From NCBI GenBank assembly GCA_945860955.1, contig CAMATH010000087.1, positions 1-35,698 on the forward strand: DNA of 35,698 bases. Direction: 5' to 3'. Positions 1 through 8,736 of the stretch are shown piece by piece. The DNA comes from Planctomicrobium piriforme (GTDB lineage Bacteria; Planctomycetota; Planctomycetia; Planctomycetales; Planctomycetaceae). A program made the position numbers and the translations under genes. Within the stretch, counting starts at the first letter, position 1. Each line of letters begins with the position of its first letter. The notes under the pieces were generated by a model. That model was not told the origin of the DNA and made no database searches. It saw nothing but the letters and a program-made list of their open reading frames with translations.

Positions 1-1356
1 CTCAACGACCTGGGACGACGTGAGAAATTTGCCGAAAATTTTCGCCAGGATCTGCGTACGCTGATTGAGAAGTTGCGGGCCGACTTTCCCCAGGCGACGA
101 TCATCCCCGTCACAATCATTCCGTACCTTTCCGCCGAGAACGATGCGACAATCAATGCGGCGATCAAGCAGGCCGTTGACGCCGAAAAACTAGAACTGTT
201 CGACCTCTACTCGCGTTATGCCGCCGAACTGAAGCATGGCCAGAACATGCTCAACTACCGTCGCTACCCTCTGTCGAAAATCCCCGACGCGCAGCGCGAC
301 TGGCTGAAATCGTTTGTGAAAGGTGACGCGGTCGTCGTGATGGACAACCGGCTCGACGCCCACTTCCGCGACTTGCCTGGCTGGTTCAGTGACCGCCATC
401 CGAATCTCGCGGGATACCACGTGATCGGCGACGAGACGGCCAAATACCTCGCTCCGCGGATCAAAGCCAGGACCCGTGGCGGAAAGGTGTCGTCGTTGGT
501 GGAACCCGGGGCGAAAGTGATCAAACTCGCTGGGGACATGAAATTCACGGAAGGACCGGTCTGGGTACCCGTCGAGAAAAAACTGGTCTTTTCCGACATT
601 CCCGCCAGCCAGCTCATGCAGTGGCAAGAGGGGAAGGGTTTGTCAGTGTTCCGCAAGAGCGAACAGGCGAACGGCAACCTGCTGGATCTCGAAGGGCGGC
701 TTCTCTCCTGCCAGCACGCCGCCCGGAATGTCGTGCGGACGGAACCCGACGGTACGATTACCGTTCTGGTCGACAAGTTTGACGGAAAACGATTCAACTC
801 GCCGAATGATGTCGCGGTGAAGTCGGACGGTACTCTGTGGTTCACCGATCCCGCTTGGGGCCTGGAAGGCCCGGGCGAAATCCCCGGCCACTTCGTGTTT
901 CGCTTCGATCCCAAATCGGGCAAGGTCGACGCCGTGATCAAGGATCTGGCGATGCCCAACGGAATCATCTTCTCGCCCGACGAATCCCGATTGTACGTTT
1001 CCGACACGGGGGGACACCCCAAGCATCCCGATCCGGCGTTTCACAAACTCGCGGCCGGAGTTCACTGTTATGACGTGACGAAAGAAGGGACGCTTGGCAA
1101 AAAGCTCTTCACGATCAACGAGGGGAGCGACGGCATGGATGTCGACGTGAAGGGGAACCTGTACATCACCAACGGGAAAGTCAAGATCTACGATGCCGAC
1201 GGGAAGCTGCTGGAGCAGATTGACACACCCGAAGGCCCCGCGAACCTCTGTTTTGGTGGCGACGATTACAAAACCCTGTTCATCACCGCGCAGAAATCGT
1301 TGTACAGCGTGCGGATGGCGAACCCCGGTGCGAAACCGAAGGGGGCGAAGTGGTAA
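1..1356 (+). CDS. SGNH hydrolase / SMP-30 gluconolactonase-like fusion (5' end cut off)
   Basis: The frame is open from base 1, so the start lies outside the window. The first ~150 visible residues end in SDRHPNLAGY (nt 403-420 region), which matches the last block of SGNH hydrolases (D-x-x-H). This suggests the C-terminal half of an SGNH/GDSL esterase domain. From about nt 505 the protein becomes an SMP-30/gluconolactonase/LRE-like six-bladed propeller. Marks of that family are FTEGPVW near the start of the domain, NSPNDVAVKSDGTLWFTDP in the middle, then MPNGIIFSPDESRLYVSDT, and GSDGMDVDVKGNLY. SMP-30 proteins usually hydrolyse lactones and bind a divalent metal. The residues equivalent to the metal ligands (Glu in FTEGP, Asn in SPND, Asp in DGMDVD) are present. 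The fusion would join ester and lactone hydrolysis in one probably exported protein. Domain assignment is good; substrate is unknown. Confidence 0.85.
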   Translation, partial: LNDLGRREKFAENFRQDLRTLIEKLRADFPQATIIPVTIIPYLSAENDATINAAIKQAVDAEKLELFDLYSRYAAELKHGQNMLNYRRYPLSKIPDAQRDWLKSFVKGDAVVVMDNRLDAHFRDLPGWFSDRHPNLAGYHVIGDETAKYLAPRIKARTRGGKVSSLVEPGAKVIKLAGDMKFTEGPVWVPVEKKLVFSDIPASQLMQWQEGKGLSVFRKSEQANGNLLDLEGRLLSCQHAARNVVRTEPDGTITVLVDKFDGKRFNSPNDVAVKSDGTLWFTDPAWGLEGPGEIPGHFVFRFDPKSGKVDAVIKDLAMPNGIIFSPDESRLYVSDTGGHPKHPDPAFHKLAAGVHCYDVTKEGTLGKKLFTINEGSDGMDVDVKGNLYITNGKVKIYDADGKLLEQIDTPEGPANLCFGGDDYKTLFITAQKSLYSVRMANPGAKPKGAKW

Positions 1357-1365
1357 GCGGCGAGC

Positions 1366-1399
1366 GACTGGAGCGTGGATTTCAATCCACGCGCCAGTC
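1366..1399 (+). terminator. Long hairpin just after the SMP-30 fusion gene
   Basis: GACTGG, a one-base mismatch, then GCGTGGATT pairs with AATCCACGC, another mismatch base and CCAGTC, around a TC loop. The stem is about 15 bp and begins 10 nt after the stop codon. There is no U-tract, so this is either a factor-assisted terminator or an RNA 3'-end stabiliser. Confidence 0.5.
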
Positions 1400-1677
1400 C
1401 TCCAATCGCACCGAACGAATCGGTTTCTTGGAGGCGTTATCGGTTGATTCGGCATAATCGGCAATCTCCGCGCAATCCCCGGAGACCGGTCGTGGCGCTC
1501 GTCTGTTGCAGTCGGCTTGGGCGGTGCGTCCGATACTTGAGATCGGCGAGATCGACTTTCTCTCGCTCCCCACAGTGCCCGGTTCGACCGCGCGCCGCGC
1601 CATAGGCTAGCCTTTCCAGTGAGTCTGGTTGAGGTTCGCCAACCTGGGTACCTCACGGGTTCGTCGGAGATACCACA
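1400..1677 (+). other. Intergenic region upstream of the Ig-like repeat protein
   Basis: No gene is recognisable here. The short open frames lack codon structure and ribosome sites. The region should contain the promoter of the gene at 1678, but no convincing -35/-10 pair was found. The last bases carry GGAG ten nt before the ATG. Confidence 0.4.
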
Positions 1678-3192
1678 ATGAACAAACGTGCAATTGCCTG
1701 TGGACTGATGCTGTTGGGTCTGACCGCCTTTCGAGGCGCGTTCGGTGCCGAGGGGGTTCCCACCCGCGAACAGCTCACCAACAAACTGCGCTTCAAGATC
1801 CCCTTCCAGTTTGAAGCCAATGACGTCGCCAAACGGGGAGCCGAAAAGGTCCAGTTGCTGGAATCTCGTGATCGAGGCGGCGAGTGGACCATCGCCCAGA
1901 CCGTCGATATCTCCGCCGAGCGGTTCCAGTACCAGGCGACAGAATCGGGCAGTTACTGGTTCGCCCTGCGCATGGCCGACAAGTACGGCAGGGCCTACGC
2001 CGAGTCCATCCCGAAGCCCGGGCTGAAGGTCCGAATCGACGCGGACAAGCCGAAGGTGAAGCTCGATCTCACCCAGCCCAGCCCCGGAACCGTGCATGTC
2101 GCCTGGGATATCCACGATGAAAATCTCGAAATGACGAGTTTTCGTCTGAAGGTCCGCTCTCCCGGGTCGCGCGAATGGGTGGAGCCTTCTTTACAGCCAT
2201 TGAGCAAACACCACTACGACTTCAAGATTACGCAGGCAGGCGTGGTCAAGGTCGAATTGTCGGTGAGCGACGCCGCAGGGAACGAGGAAGTGGCCGAACA
2301 GTCGTTGCAAGCCGCCGGCCCCAGCGACTCAGCTCCCGTCCGTCGCAATGAAAAAGTCGCGGAGGCCACGCGCGGCATGGGAGGGGGCGACCCATTGTCC
2401 ATGTCCACGGAATTCCCCGACATCACAAGACGGCAGGCCGTAGCCGATCGCAAACGGAATCAAATCCCGGTGAAACAAATTCCGGGCGGAGATTTGGCTC
2501 CGTCACTGCGGACCGCTTACCCCAAACAGAAACAGGAAGTGACCGATCCGCCGGCCCACCAGTCGCCCCGGAAAAGTTCGGTGCAGTTCGTCAACACTCT
2601 GCGGTTTCAATTGAAGTACGCCGTCCAGGATGTTGCCACCGACGAATTGGAATCGGTCGAACTCTACTGGACCAGCGACGGTGGAGCGACCTGGACTTCC
2701 TACGGGATCGACGAGGATCTGCGCAGCCCGTTTCTGGTGGATGTCGCCGAACCGGGAGAATACGGTCTGCAACTGGTCGTGCGGGATCGGGCGGGTAACG
2801 GCGGCCCGGTTCCCGAAGACGGAACCGCTCCGTCCATGTCGATCATCGTGGATCAGAAAGCACCCGAGCTGGAGCTGATTTCGGTCACTCCTGAGTCGAA
2901 CGATCGGCGGAGCGCGGTGGAAATCACGTGGCGGGCTGCGGATGATCATCCGGCGGAATTCCCGATCGCGTTGTCGTTCGCCGAAAAGTTGAGCGGACCG
3001 TGGATTCGCATCGCGACGAAACTCCCCAACACCGGCACGTACGTGTGGGAGCCGGCAACACCGCTGCCCGAACAGATTTTTGTGAGGATCGAAGCGCGAG
3101 ACGCCGCGGGCAATCTGCGCGTGGTCGAAACGCCGCGTGGCATACGGACCGACGTGCCGCGTTCGGCGAGTCAAAATGGCCGCATCGACTAG
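1678..3192 (+). CDS. Secreted protein with Ig-like/fibronectin-like repeats
   Basis: 504 residues. The ATG at 1678 has GGAG at a suitable distance. Residues 1-24 form a Sec signal peptide (MNKR, hydrophobic LMLLGLTAF, AFGA cleavage region), so the protein is exported. The rest contains several related beta-sandwich-like stretches of 90-110 residues. Each carries an aspartate/glycine turn such as SVSDAAGN, VVRDRAGN or EARDAAGN close to its end, which is characteristic of bacterial Ig-like or FN3-like modules. The central part (about residues 225-300) is low in hydrophobics and probably a linker. No catalytic motif is visible. It may be a cell-surface or periplasmic structural or adhesion protein; no specific function can be given. 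A dispersed repeat starts directly after the stop codon. Confidence 0.8.
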   Translation: MNKRAIACGLMLLGLTAFRGAFGAEGVPTREQLTNKLRFKIPFQFEANDVAKRGAEKVQLLESRDRGGEWTIAQTVDISAERFQYQATESGSYWFALRMADKYGRAYAESIPKPGLKVRIDADKPKVKLDLTQPSPGTVHVAWDIHDENLEMTSFRLKVRSPGSREWVEPSLQPLSKHHYDFKITQAGVVKVELSVSDAAGNEEVAEQSLQAAGPSDSAPVRRNEKVAEATRGMGGGDPLSMSTEFPDITRRQAVADRKRNQIPVKQIPGGDLAPSLRTAYPKQKQEVTDPPAHQSPRKSSVQFVNTLRFQLKYAVQDVATDELESVELYWTSDGGATWTSYGIDEDLRSPFLVDVAEPGEYGLQLVVRDRAGNGGPVPEDGTAPSMSIIVDQKAPELELISVTPESNDRRSAVEITWRAADDHPAEFPIALSFAEKLSGPWIRIATKLPNTGTYVWEPATPLPEQIFVRIEARDAAGNLRVVETPRGIRTDVPRSASQNGRID

Positions 3193-3267
3193 GGGGCTGT
3201 CGATTTCGTAGCGACGACGCTCCCGTTGTGGCAAACACACGACCGGAGCGCCTCAAACGACAGCCCT
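3193..3267 (+). repeat. Short copy of a dispersed repeat with GGGCTGTCG inverted ends
   Basis: The ends GGGCTGTCG (3194-3202) and CGACAGCCC (3258-3266) are perfect inverted repeats. The inside shares TAGCGACGACGCTC (3209-3222) and GCAAACAC-x-CGACCGGA (from 3231) in the same order with the reverse complement of 31568-31689. The other copy is about 45 bp longer in the middle, so this one looks internally deleted. It starts on the base after the upstream stop codon. No protein is encoded. Confidence 0.65.
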
Positions 3268-3357
3268 ATCGTGGCGGTGGTCGCCAGCGACGCCTCGCGT
3301 CGGGTTAGAATTTTTCACGATTCCCAGGTTCCGTTTGACCCACCAGGCTGAAGCACA

Positions 3358-4284
3358 ATGCAACTCGGATTTGTCAGCGCGATTCTACCGGAACTATCGC
3401 TGGAGGAAGTCGCCCGCTTCGCCGCCGCGACCGGGTATGACTGCGTCGAACTGATGTGCTGGCCGGTGAGCAAGGCCGAGCGTCGTTACGCGGGGGTCAC
3501 TCATCTCGACGTCGTCGACCTCACGCGTGCGAAAGCTGACGCGGCGCTGAAAATCATGGCGGACAACGGGGTGGAAATCAGCGGCCTGGGATTCTATCCG
3601 AATCCGCTCGATCCGAACCCGGCGGTGTCTCAGCCGGCGATCGATCACCTGTATCGGGTGATCGACGCGGCGCAGATCCTGGGCCTGACCCGCGTGAACA
3701 CGTTTGTCGGTCGCGACTGGACACGATCGGTCGACGACAACTGGCCGCGGTTTCTCGAGGTATGGCGACCGTTGATCGCCCATGCGGAATCGCGCGGAGT
3801 GCGGATTGGCATTGAGAACTGCCCGATGTCGTTCACTCGCGACGAGTGGCCCGGCGGGAAGAATCTGGCGACGACGCCGGCTATCTGGCGGCGGATGTAT
3901 GCCGACATTCCCAGCGCGCATTTCGGACTCAATTTCGATCCCTCGCATTTCGTCTGGCAGCAGATGGATTACCTCCCCGCCCTGCGGGAGTTCAAAGACC
4001 GACTGGTTCACGTGCATGCCAAAGACGTCCGCGTCGACTACGATCGTCTGAACAATGTCGGAATCATGGCGCATCCCAACGAATACCATACGCCAAAACT
4101 CCCGGGACTCGGGGATGTTCACTGGGGGAAATTCTTCTCGGTCCTGACCGAAGTGGGCTACCGCGGTCCGGTCTGCGTCGAAGTGGAAGACCGGGCCTAT
4201 GAGCATTCTCTGGAGGCGCGCAAGGCGTCTCTGCGGCAAAGCGCGACCTTCTTGCGAAACTACATTCCGCGAGAAAAGGATTGA
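3358..4284 (+). CDS. Sugar phosphate isomerase/epimerase family protein (xylose isomerase-like TIM barrel)
   Basis: 308 residues, starting at the ATG at 3358. The sequence fits the AP-endonuclease-2/xylose-isomerase-like TIM barrel superfamily. Conserved metal ligands occur in order: Glu153 in GIENCP, Asp194 and His197 in LNFDPSH, His220 in VHVHAKD and Glu275 in VCVEVED. An N-terminal strand [10 protein letters not shown] and [17 protein letters not shown] match barrel strand 1 and helix 1. Such proteins isomerise or epimerise sugars or inositol derivatives using a divalent metal. Planctomycete genomes carry many copies and substrates cannot be told from sequence. There is no signal peptide, so it is cytoplasmic. 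It stands alone on the plus strand, with 165 bp of non-coding DNA on each side. Confidence 0.9.
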   Translation: MQLGFVSAILPELSLEEVARFAAATGYDCVELMCWPVSKAERRYAGVTHLDVVDLTRAKADAALKIMADNGVEISGLGFYPNPLDPNPAVSQPAIDHLYRVIDAAQILGLTRVNTFVGRDWTRSVDDNWPRFLEVWRPLIAHAESRGVRIGIENCPMSFTRDEWPGGKNLATTPAIWRRMYADIPSAHFGLNFDPSHFVWQQMDYLPALREFKDRLVHVHAKDVRVDYDRLNNVGIMAHPNEYHTPKLPGLGDVHWGKFFSVLTEVGYRGPVCVEVEDRAYEHSLEARKASLRQSATFLRNYIPREKD

Positions 4285-4449
4285 GACAAATCGAGGACTT
4301 GGCATCGAGCGATGTGGCGGGTAGCCGGATGGGCGTGGAGTGGTGATCGCAGTTAACATTCTCGCACGCTGACGTTACAGTGAATTCATTCGCCCTTTCC
4401 CCACACGCGCCGTCCGTCGGCCAGTCCTCTCATTGTCGGAGTCATCATT

Positions 4450-5763
4450 GTGCGGGAGGTTCGCTGGTACTTCCTGTCGTTGGTGGTGATGGGAACCGCC
4501 GGGGCAGTCTACGTGTGGCTTTCCGAGCCCCCGATCCCTCCCCCACCGGTCATTGATACGTCACGTGCCGCCGCCCCGATCGCGGAGGCGATTGAAGAGG
4601 ACTATGAGGAGGCGAAATCCGATCCGAAGTCCGGATACGCACGCGGCCGGCTGGGGATGATTTGCTTTGCTCACGAATACCGTCGCGAAGCGCTGGAGTG
4701 TTTTCGCCAGGCGGAACGACTTGAGCCAAAACAGTTTCGGTGGCGGTATTACCGGGCGATTCTCGAAGAGGACTACAACCTCGCGACCGCTGCCGACGCC
4801 TACAAGGCGGCCCGCACTTATCGCAGCGACTACGCTCCGCTCTATCTGCGAATGGCGGATGTGCTGGTCCGTCTGGACCGCCCCGACGAGGCTCGCAAAA
4901 ACTACATGACAGCGATCGAGTTGGCTCCCGACAGTCCGTACCCGCTCTTGGGGCTGGCGCGGCTGGAACTGGCGCTCAACGCACGGGGACCGGCGCACGA
5001 GTTGATCGATCAAGCGATCAAGGTCGCACCGTGGCTGCGGGACGCCGCGATGGAGAAGGTTCGTGTCCTGCGTCTGGAAGGAAATGTCAGCGAGGCGGCG
5101 CGCGTGGAAGAAGCCGCGGCTCAGCTCCCCCAGGCAACCAGTGGCATGCCCGACCCCTTCCTGACCGACGTCGATCAGATGGAGTTGTCGACGAATCGGC
5201 TTGGCAAACTGGTCGATTCTTTACTGACAGAGGGGAAAATCGAAGAGGCCGCAGAATTGCTCAAGCGGATGATCATCGATCGTCCGGAAGTTGCCCGGGT
5301 GCGACTCATTCTCGGGAATATTCGCATGCGACAGCAGCATCTGGAGGGGGCGATCCAGATCTTTCGCGAAACGGTCGACCGATTTCCCAATGACCCGACC
5401 GCCCACTTCTCGCTCGGGACGGCACTCGAATCCAAGGGCGAATTCGAAGACGCGATCGTCGAATTCGCCGCGGCTTCGAACCGCAAACCCGATTACGCCG
5501 AGGCCCTGTATCGCGAGGGACGCGTCTGGAACAAGTTGGGACGTCCCGAAAACGCGGTCACACCGTTGAAACTCTCCCTGGCGGCGGATCCTTCGTTGCT
5601 GAGGGCACACATTGACCTGGCGCTGACTTTGGAAAAACTGGGGCGAATCCCGGAAGCGACCGCCGCCGCCCGAAATGCCCTGCAGCTTGCCCCGAAAGAT
5701 GCCGAGGTTCACGAATTGCTCAAGAATTTGCGGGGATCGCCGACCGGCGCGAGTGAGAAATGA
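4450..5763 (+). CDS. Membrane-anchored TPR repeat protein
   Basis: 437 residues from a GTG start; GGAG at 4438-4441 lies 8 nt upstream and supports this start. One transmembrane helix (residues about 5-24, YFLSLVVMGTAGAVYVW) anchors the protein, with the bulk probably outside the cytoplasmic membrane. The rest is a run of tetratricopeptide repeats of 34 residues, for example ALECFRQAERLEPKQFRWRY, NLATAADAYKAARTYRSDYA, ARKNYMTAIELAPDSPYPLL, AIQIFRETVDRFPNDPTAHF and AIVEFAAASNRKPDYAEALY. TPR arrays mediate protein-protein contacts. The next gene (PAP2 lipoprotein) begins about 70 nt downstream on the same strand and may be co-transcribed. Confidence 0.85.
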   Translation: MREVRWYFLSLVVMGTAGAVYVWLSEPPIPPPPVIDTSRAAAPIAEAIEEDYEEAKSDPKSGYARGRLGMICFAHEYRREALECFRQAERLEPKQFRWRYYRAILEEDYNLATAADAYKAARTYRSDYAPLYLRMADVLVRLDRPDEARKNYMTAIELAPDSPYPLLGLARLELALNARGPAHELIDQAIKVAPWLRDAAMEKVRVLRLEGNVSEAARVEEAAAQLPQATSGMPDPFLTDVDQMELSTNRLGKLVDSLLTEGKIEEAAELLKRMIIDRPEVARVRLILGNIRMRQQHLEGAIQIFRETVDRFPNDPTAHFSLGTALESKGEFEDAIVEFAAASNRKPDYAEALYREGRVWNKLGRPENAVTPLKLSLAADPSLLRAHIDLALTLEKLGRIPEATAAARNALQLAPKDAEVHELLKNLRGSPTGASEK

Positions 5764-5834
5764 CCGGCTGGTAGACTGTGCCGGTTATTCGGCGATTCCT
5801 GAATGCCACGGGCCGGCCCGCCGAATCAATTGGC

Positions 5835-7142
5835 ATGATTGCGCACGAACTGCCGGTGTGGAACCGGAAGCACCCCGCCTGGTTGGCGATCGCCGCAGGG
5901 ATATACTGCGCATTTTGCGCCGGCTGCCAAAACCTCGCCCCGCCAAGGGCAACGATTTCATCCGAAACGCGACTCGCCTCGGCCGACTCGCGTGCGGCGG
6001 TCGTTGGCGATTCGGGAATCTCGCGGCAATCCGCACGACGTGTTGCGGCAGCCGACGACTCGCCTGAACAGACGAATCGTCGAGGAGCGGAATTGGCGGA
6101 CACCCTCGCAGGAAAGACGCGGCTGCGCGTTTTTCAAAAACCGGCCGCCCGGGTCGTTCTCACCAGCGCAGAGTTTCCGAGTGAGGAGCTGGATGAAGAG
6201 CGGCCGATCGTCCCGCCCCCGCTCGACGGCGAGCCAGATCATTTGAATGAGGGGACGAACGGCGCGAAACTCCCTCCCGATGAATCGGTCTCGGGTTGGA
6301 TTCCCGAAGACGCGCCGAACAAACTTTTCGATGACGAACTGCTTCTGGAAGGGTTGGCACGAGCGAGCCGCTCGGAAGGGAGTCTGAAGGCTGATCCGAT
6401 CGATTGGAGTCAATTCGATCCCGAGCTGCCATTCGAAACCGCGCCGATTTTCACGTTTCGCGACGACCTGCACGACTTCCTCCCGAACTTCTTCGCCGAC
6501 ACCAAGTCGCTATTCACCTGGAAGAACGCGGTGATTCTGGGAGTGGGGACAGGAGTCGCGCTCGGGTTGCGGGAAAACGTCGACGGCGAAGTACGGGCCT
6601 GGACCGCGGAACACCCCGAACGCTGGGGGGAGGGGACGGAAGTGTTGCGGTGCTTCGGCGAATACAGTTATCAGGTTCCGATCCTGTTGGGGGGGTACGC
6701 CTGGAGTCTATGGCGCCAGGACGCTCCATTTCATGAATTCATGAAGTCGACCATTTCGTCGTACGCCCTGACCTCGTTCACCACCGTCGCGATCAAGGGG
6801 ATGACCGATACCAGCCGTCCCACGACTGAGTTCGAAGATGGGCACTATGGATTTCCCTCGTTCCATGCGGCGAGTGCGTTTTCAATCGCGACTAACATCG
6901 AGACCTATTACGGCTGGAAGGCGGGGCTGCCGGCCTACGCGCTGGCGGGGCTGGTGGGCTGGAGCCGCATCGATCAGCGTGAGCATGATCTCTCCGACGT
7001 GGTATTCGGATCGGTTTTGGGATACACCATCGGAAAGTCGGTCGCGCTCGCCCATCAGGGGCGGTCGAACAACTGGCAGGTCGAACCGTGGTACGACCCG
7101 GCCCAGCGAGCCGGCGGCGTCTCCCTCGACCTTAGATACTGA
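5835..7142 (+). CDS. PAP2-family phosphatase, probable lipoprotein
   Basis: 435 residues from the ATG at 5835. This start was chosen because it gives a signal sequence ending in FCAGC (Cys31), close to a lipobox. A GTG at 5778 in the same frame would place 19 extra residues before it. Residues ~32-190 are polar and poorly conserved. The C-terminal half is a PAP2/phosphatidic acid phosphatase domain with all three signature blocks: KGMTDTSRP (K-x6-RP), PSFHAASAF (usual PSGH) and SRIDQREHDLSD (SR-x5-H-x3-D). The family removes phosphate from lipid phosphates such as undecaprenyl pyrophosphate or phosphatidate. Two to four hydrophobic segments surround the motifs. cinA begins 6 nt after the stop, so the two are probably one transcription unit. 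Confidence 0.85.
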   Translation: MIAHELPVWNRKHPAWLAIAAGIYCAFCAGCQNLAPPRATISSETRLASADSRAAVVGDSGISRQSARRVAAADDSPEQTNRRGAELADTLAGKTRLRVFQKPAARVVLTSAEFPSEELDEERPIVPPPLDGEPDHLNEGTNGAKLPPDESVSGWIPEDAPNKLFDDELLLEGLARASRSEGSLKADPIDWSQFDPELPFETAPIFTFRDDLHDFLPNFFADTKSLFTWKNAVILGVGTGVALGLRENVDGEVRAWTAEHPERWGEGTEVLRCFGEYSYQVPILLGGYAWSLWRQDAPFHEFMKSTISSYALTSFTTVAIKGMTDTSRPTTEFEDGHYGFPSFHAASAFSIATNIETYYGWKAGLPAYALAGLVGWSRIDQREHDLSDVVFGSVLGYTIGKSVALAHQGRSNNWQVEPWYDPAQRAGGVSLDLRY

Positions 7143-7148
7143 CAGAGT

Positions 7149-8417
7149 ATGCGCGCAGAGATCATCGCGATTGGAACGGAACTGACCACCGGGGCCAAGC
7201 TCGACACCAACAGCCAGTGGCTGAGTGTCGAGTTGTCTTCGATTGGAATTCCGGTTCACTTTCACACCACACTGGCCGACGATCTCGACGCGAATATCGC
7301 CGCCTTTCGAATCGCTTCGGAACGGGCCGACCTGGTGTTGATCTCGGGGGGACTGGGACCGACGCTCGACGATCTGACCCGCGAGGCGTTGGCGCGGATG
7401 CTGGGGGTGGAACTGGTGCTGCACCAAACGTCGCTGGCGGAGATTAAGGCGATGTTCACCCGCCGCAATCGCGACATGCCCGAACGCAATGTCATTCAGG
7501 CGATGTTTCCCAGTGGCGCGATCCCAATTCAAAATCGTCGGGGGACCGCACCCGGGGTGTGGTTGGAAGTCGACCGCGTCAATCGCCCCCCCTGCCTGTT
7601 CGCGGCGATGCCCGGAGTCCCCAGCGAAATGAAGCCGATGTTTCGCGAAGATGTGCTGCCCAGATTGGCGGGAGCGGGGACGTCGCGTGTCATCCGGAAT
7701 GCCCGGATTCACTGTTTCGGCTTGGGGGAATCGGCCGCCGAGGAATTGCTGGGAGACGTGACCGCCCGTGGCCGTGATCCCGAAGTGGGGATTACTGTCC
7801 ATGAAGCGACGATCACTCTTCGGATTGTCTCGGAAGCGCCTTCGGTCGAAGAGGCCCAAGGCAAGATCGCCGCCACGCGCGAAGTGATCCAGCGACGGCT
7901 GGGCGAATACGTGTTCGGCGAAGAAGAGGATGAGATCGAACATGTGGTGATCCGCCAGCTCCTGCAACGTGGCCAGACGCTGGCGACGTGTGAAGACGCG
8001 ACGGCGGGCCAGTTGGCGAGCCGGCTGACGCACGCGGCGGGTTCGGTTGGATGCTATCGCGGGGGCTTGGTCGCCGTTCCGGAAGAGTCACTGGGGGCGA
8101 TGTTGGGGATCGACTCCACCGCGATCGAAGGATCGGTTCCGCATGGCGCGGAGCGTGCCGGGCAAATTGCGCAGGCGACGCGAAACCGGTTTCATGCCGA
8201 CTATTCGCTCGCGGTCACTCCCCGCTCGCGTCCGGGGGACCGTGAGACCGATACTGACGCCCCGATCGCCCACATCGCGCTCGCTTGGGCGGGAGGCGTC
8301 GACGTTCGCGAAGTGAATCTTGCGGGGGATCCAACAATCGCGACGGCGCGGCTCACCAAAGGGGCGTTGAATCTGCTGCGGCTGCATTTGCGGGGTGACA
8401 ACCGAAACGTATCGTGA
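7149..8417 (+). CDS. cinA: CinA family protein (MoCF domain plus degenerate NMN-amidase-like domain)
   Basis: 422 residues, the normal CinA length. The N-terminal domain is the molybdopterin-binding (MoCF/COG1058) fold: IIAIGTELTTGAKLDTNSQW at the start and LISGGLGPTLDDLTREALA around residues 65-83. That domain acts as an ADP-ribose pyrophosphatase in characterised CinA. The C-terminal domain matches the CinA-C/PncC family that deamidates nicotinamide mononucleotide, with AGQLASRLTHAAGSVGCYRG. The usual block A-E-S-C-T-G-G is replaced by C-E-D-A-T-A-G, so the serine normally found there is missing. The start ATG at 7149 lies 6 nt after the PAP2 stop; no strong Shine-Dalgarno is visible. The family assignment is firm, but activity of the C-terminal domain is doubtful. 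Confidence 0.92.
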   Translation: MRAEIIAIGTELTTGAKLDTNSQWLSVELSSIGIPVHFHTTLADDLDANIAAFRIASERADLVLISGGLGPTLDDLTREALARMLGVELVLHQTSLAEIKAMFTRRNRDMPERNVIQAMFPSGAIPIQNRRGTAPGVWLEVDRVNRPPCLFAAMPGVPSEMKPMFREDVLPRLAGAGTSRVIRNARIHCFGLGESAAEELLGDVTARGRDPEVGITVHEATITLRIVSEAPSVEEAQGKIAATREVIQRRLGEYVFGEEEDEIEHVVIRQLLQRGQTLATCEDATAGQLASRLTHAAGSVGCYRGGLVAVPEESLGAMLGIDSTAIEGSVPHGAERAGQIAQATRNRFHADYSLAVTPRSRPGDRETDTDAPIAHIALAWAGGVDVREVNLAGDPTIATARLTKGALNLLRLHLRGDNRNVS

Positions 8418-8437
8418 TCAATGCGACGCTTTCGGAA

Positions 8438-8507
8438 CGAAGCTGGGGGACTCTGTCCCCCCAGACCCCCCTGGGATTTTCCTAGGCATGGGTCCGATGT
8501 CCAATGG
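8438..8507 (+). repeat. Left copy of a GC-rich hairpin repeat (inverted pair with 8737-8811)
   Basis: The unit contains the hairpin GGGGGAC-TCT-GTCCCCC (8445-8461), then CAGACCCCCCTGGGATTTT and GGCATGGGTCC...TGTCCAATGG. The reverse complement of 8737-8811 matches it over the whole length with a few substitutions and small G-run length differences. It begins about 20 nt after the cinA stop, and its hairpin may serve as the cinA terminator. Confidence 0.75.
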
Positions 8508-8736
8508 GCGGAAAAAAGACAAAGGCCCGGTTCGGGGCTAGGATCACCGGAACTCCGGACAGGTTCGTTTGACGCCGTGCGGAGTATAGCCTCCAAGCGC
8601 GCCATTGTGGGTAAAAAGAAGCGTCTCTTACCCGCACAGATTGGACCGAATCCGGTTGCCGGGTTTGTAATCCGTATCGCGGAACGGCAAATCGACCAAT
8701 AGCGAATCGCTCAGGCACCAGCACCCGTCACTCATA
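8508..8736. other. Hairpin-rich core between two inverted repeats; possible structured RNA
   Basis: No convincing gene is present. Several short hairpins follow one another: CCGG-AACT-CCGG (8547-8558), GGAG...CTCC (8581-8594), GGGTAA...TTACCC (8609-8633) and CCGG-TTG-CCGG (8652-8662). Read on the minus strand, the core ends in GCCC...GGGC (8525-8538 region) followed by CTTTGTCTTTTTT, which resembles an intrinsic terminator. This would fit a minus-strand non-coding transcript, but no promoter or known RNA family was recognised. Confidence 0.3.

Noticed and set aside
1373-1392. GCGTGGATTTCAATCCACGC, similar to the end of type I-C CRISPR repeats
   Set aside because: Only one copy exists, with no spacers and no cas genes. 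It is the stem of a hairpin after a stop codon.
643-2115. Long open frame of 490 codons on the minus strand
   Set aside because: It is antisense to two well-supported plus-strand genes and has no family resemblance. High-GC codon bias commonly opens such frames.
8641-8720. tRNA-like pieces (GGTTTGTAATCC as anticodon arm)
   Set aside because: No acceptor stem, no D arm and no proper T-loop GGTTCGANTCC at the right distance could be assembled.
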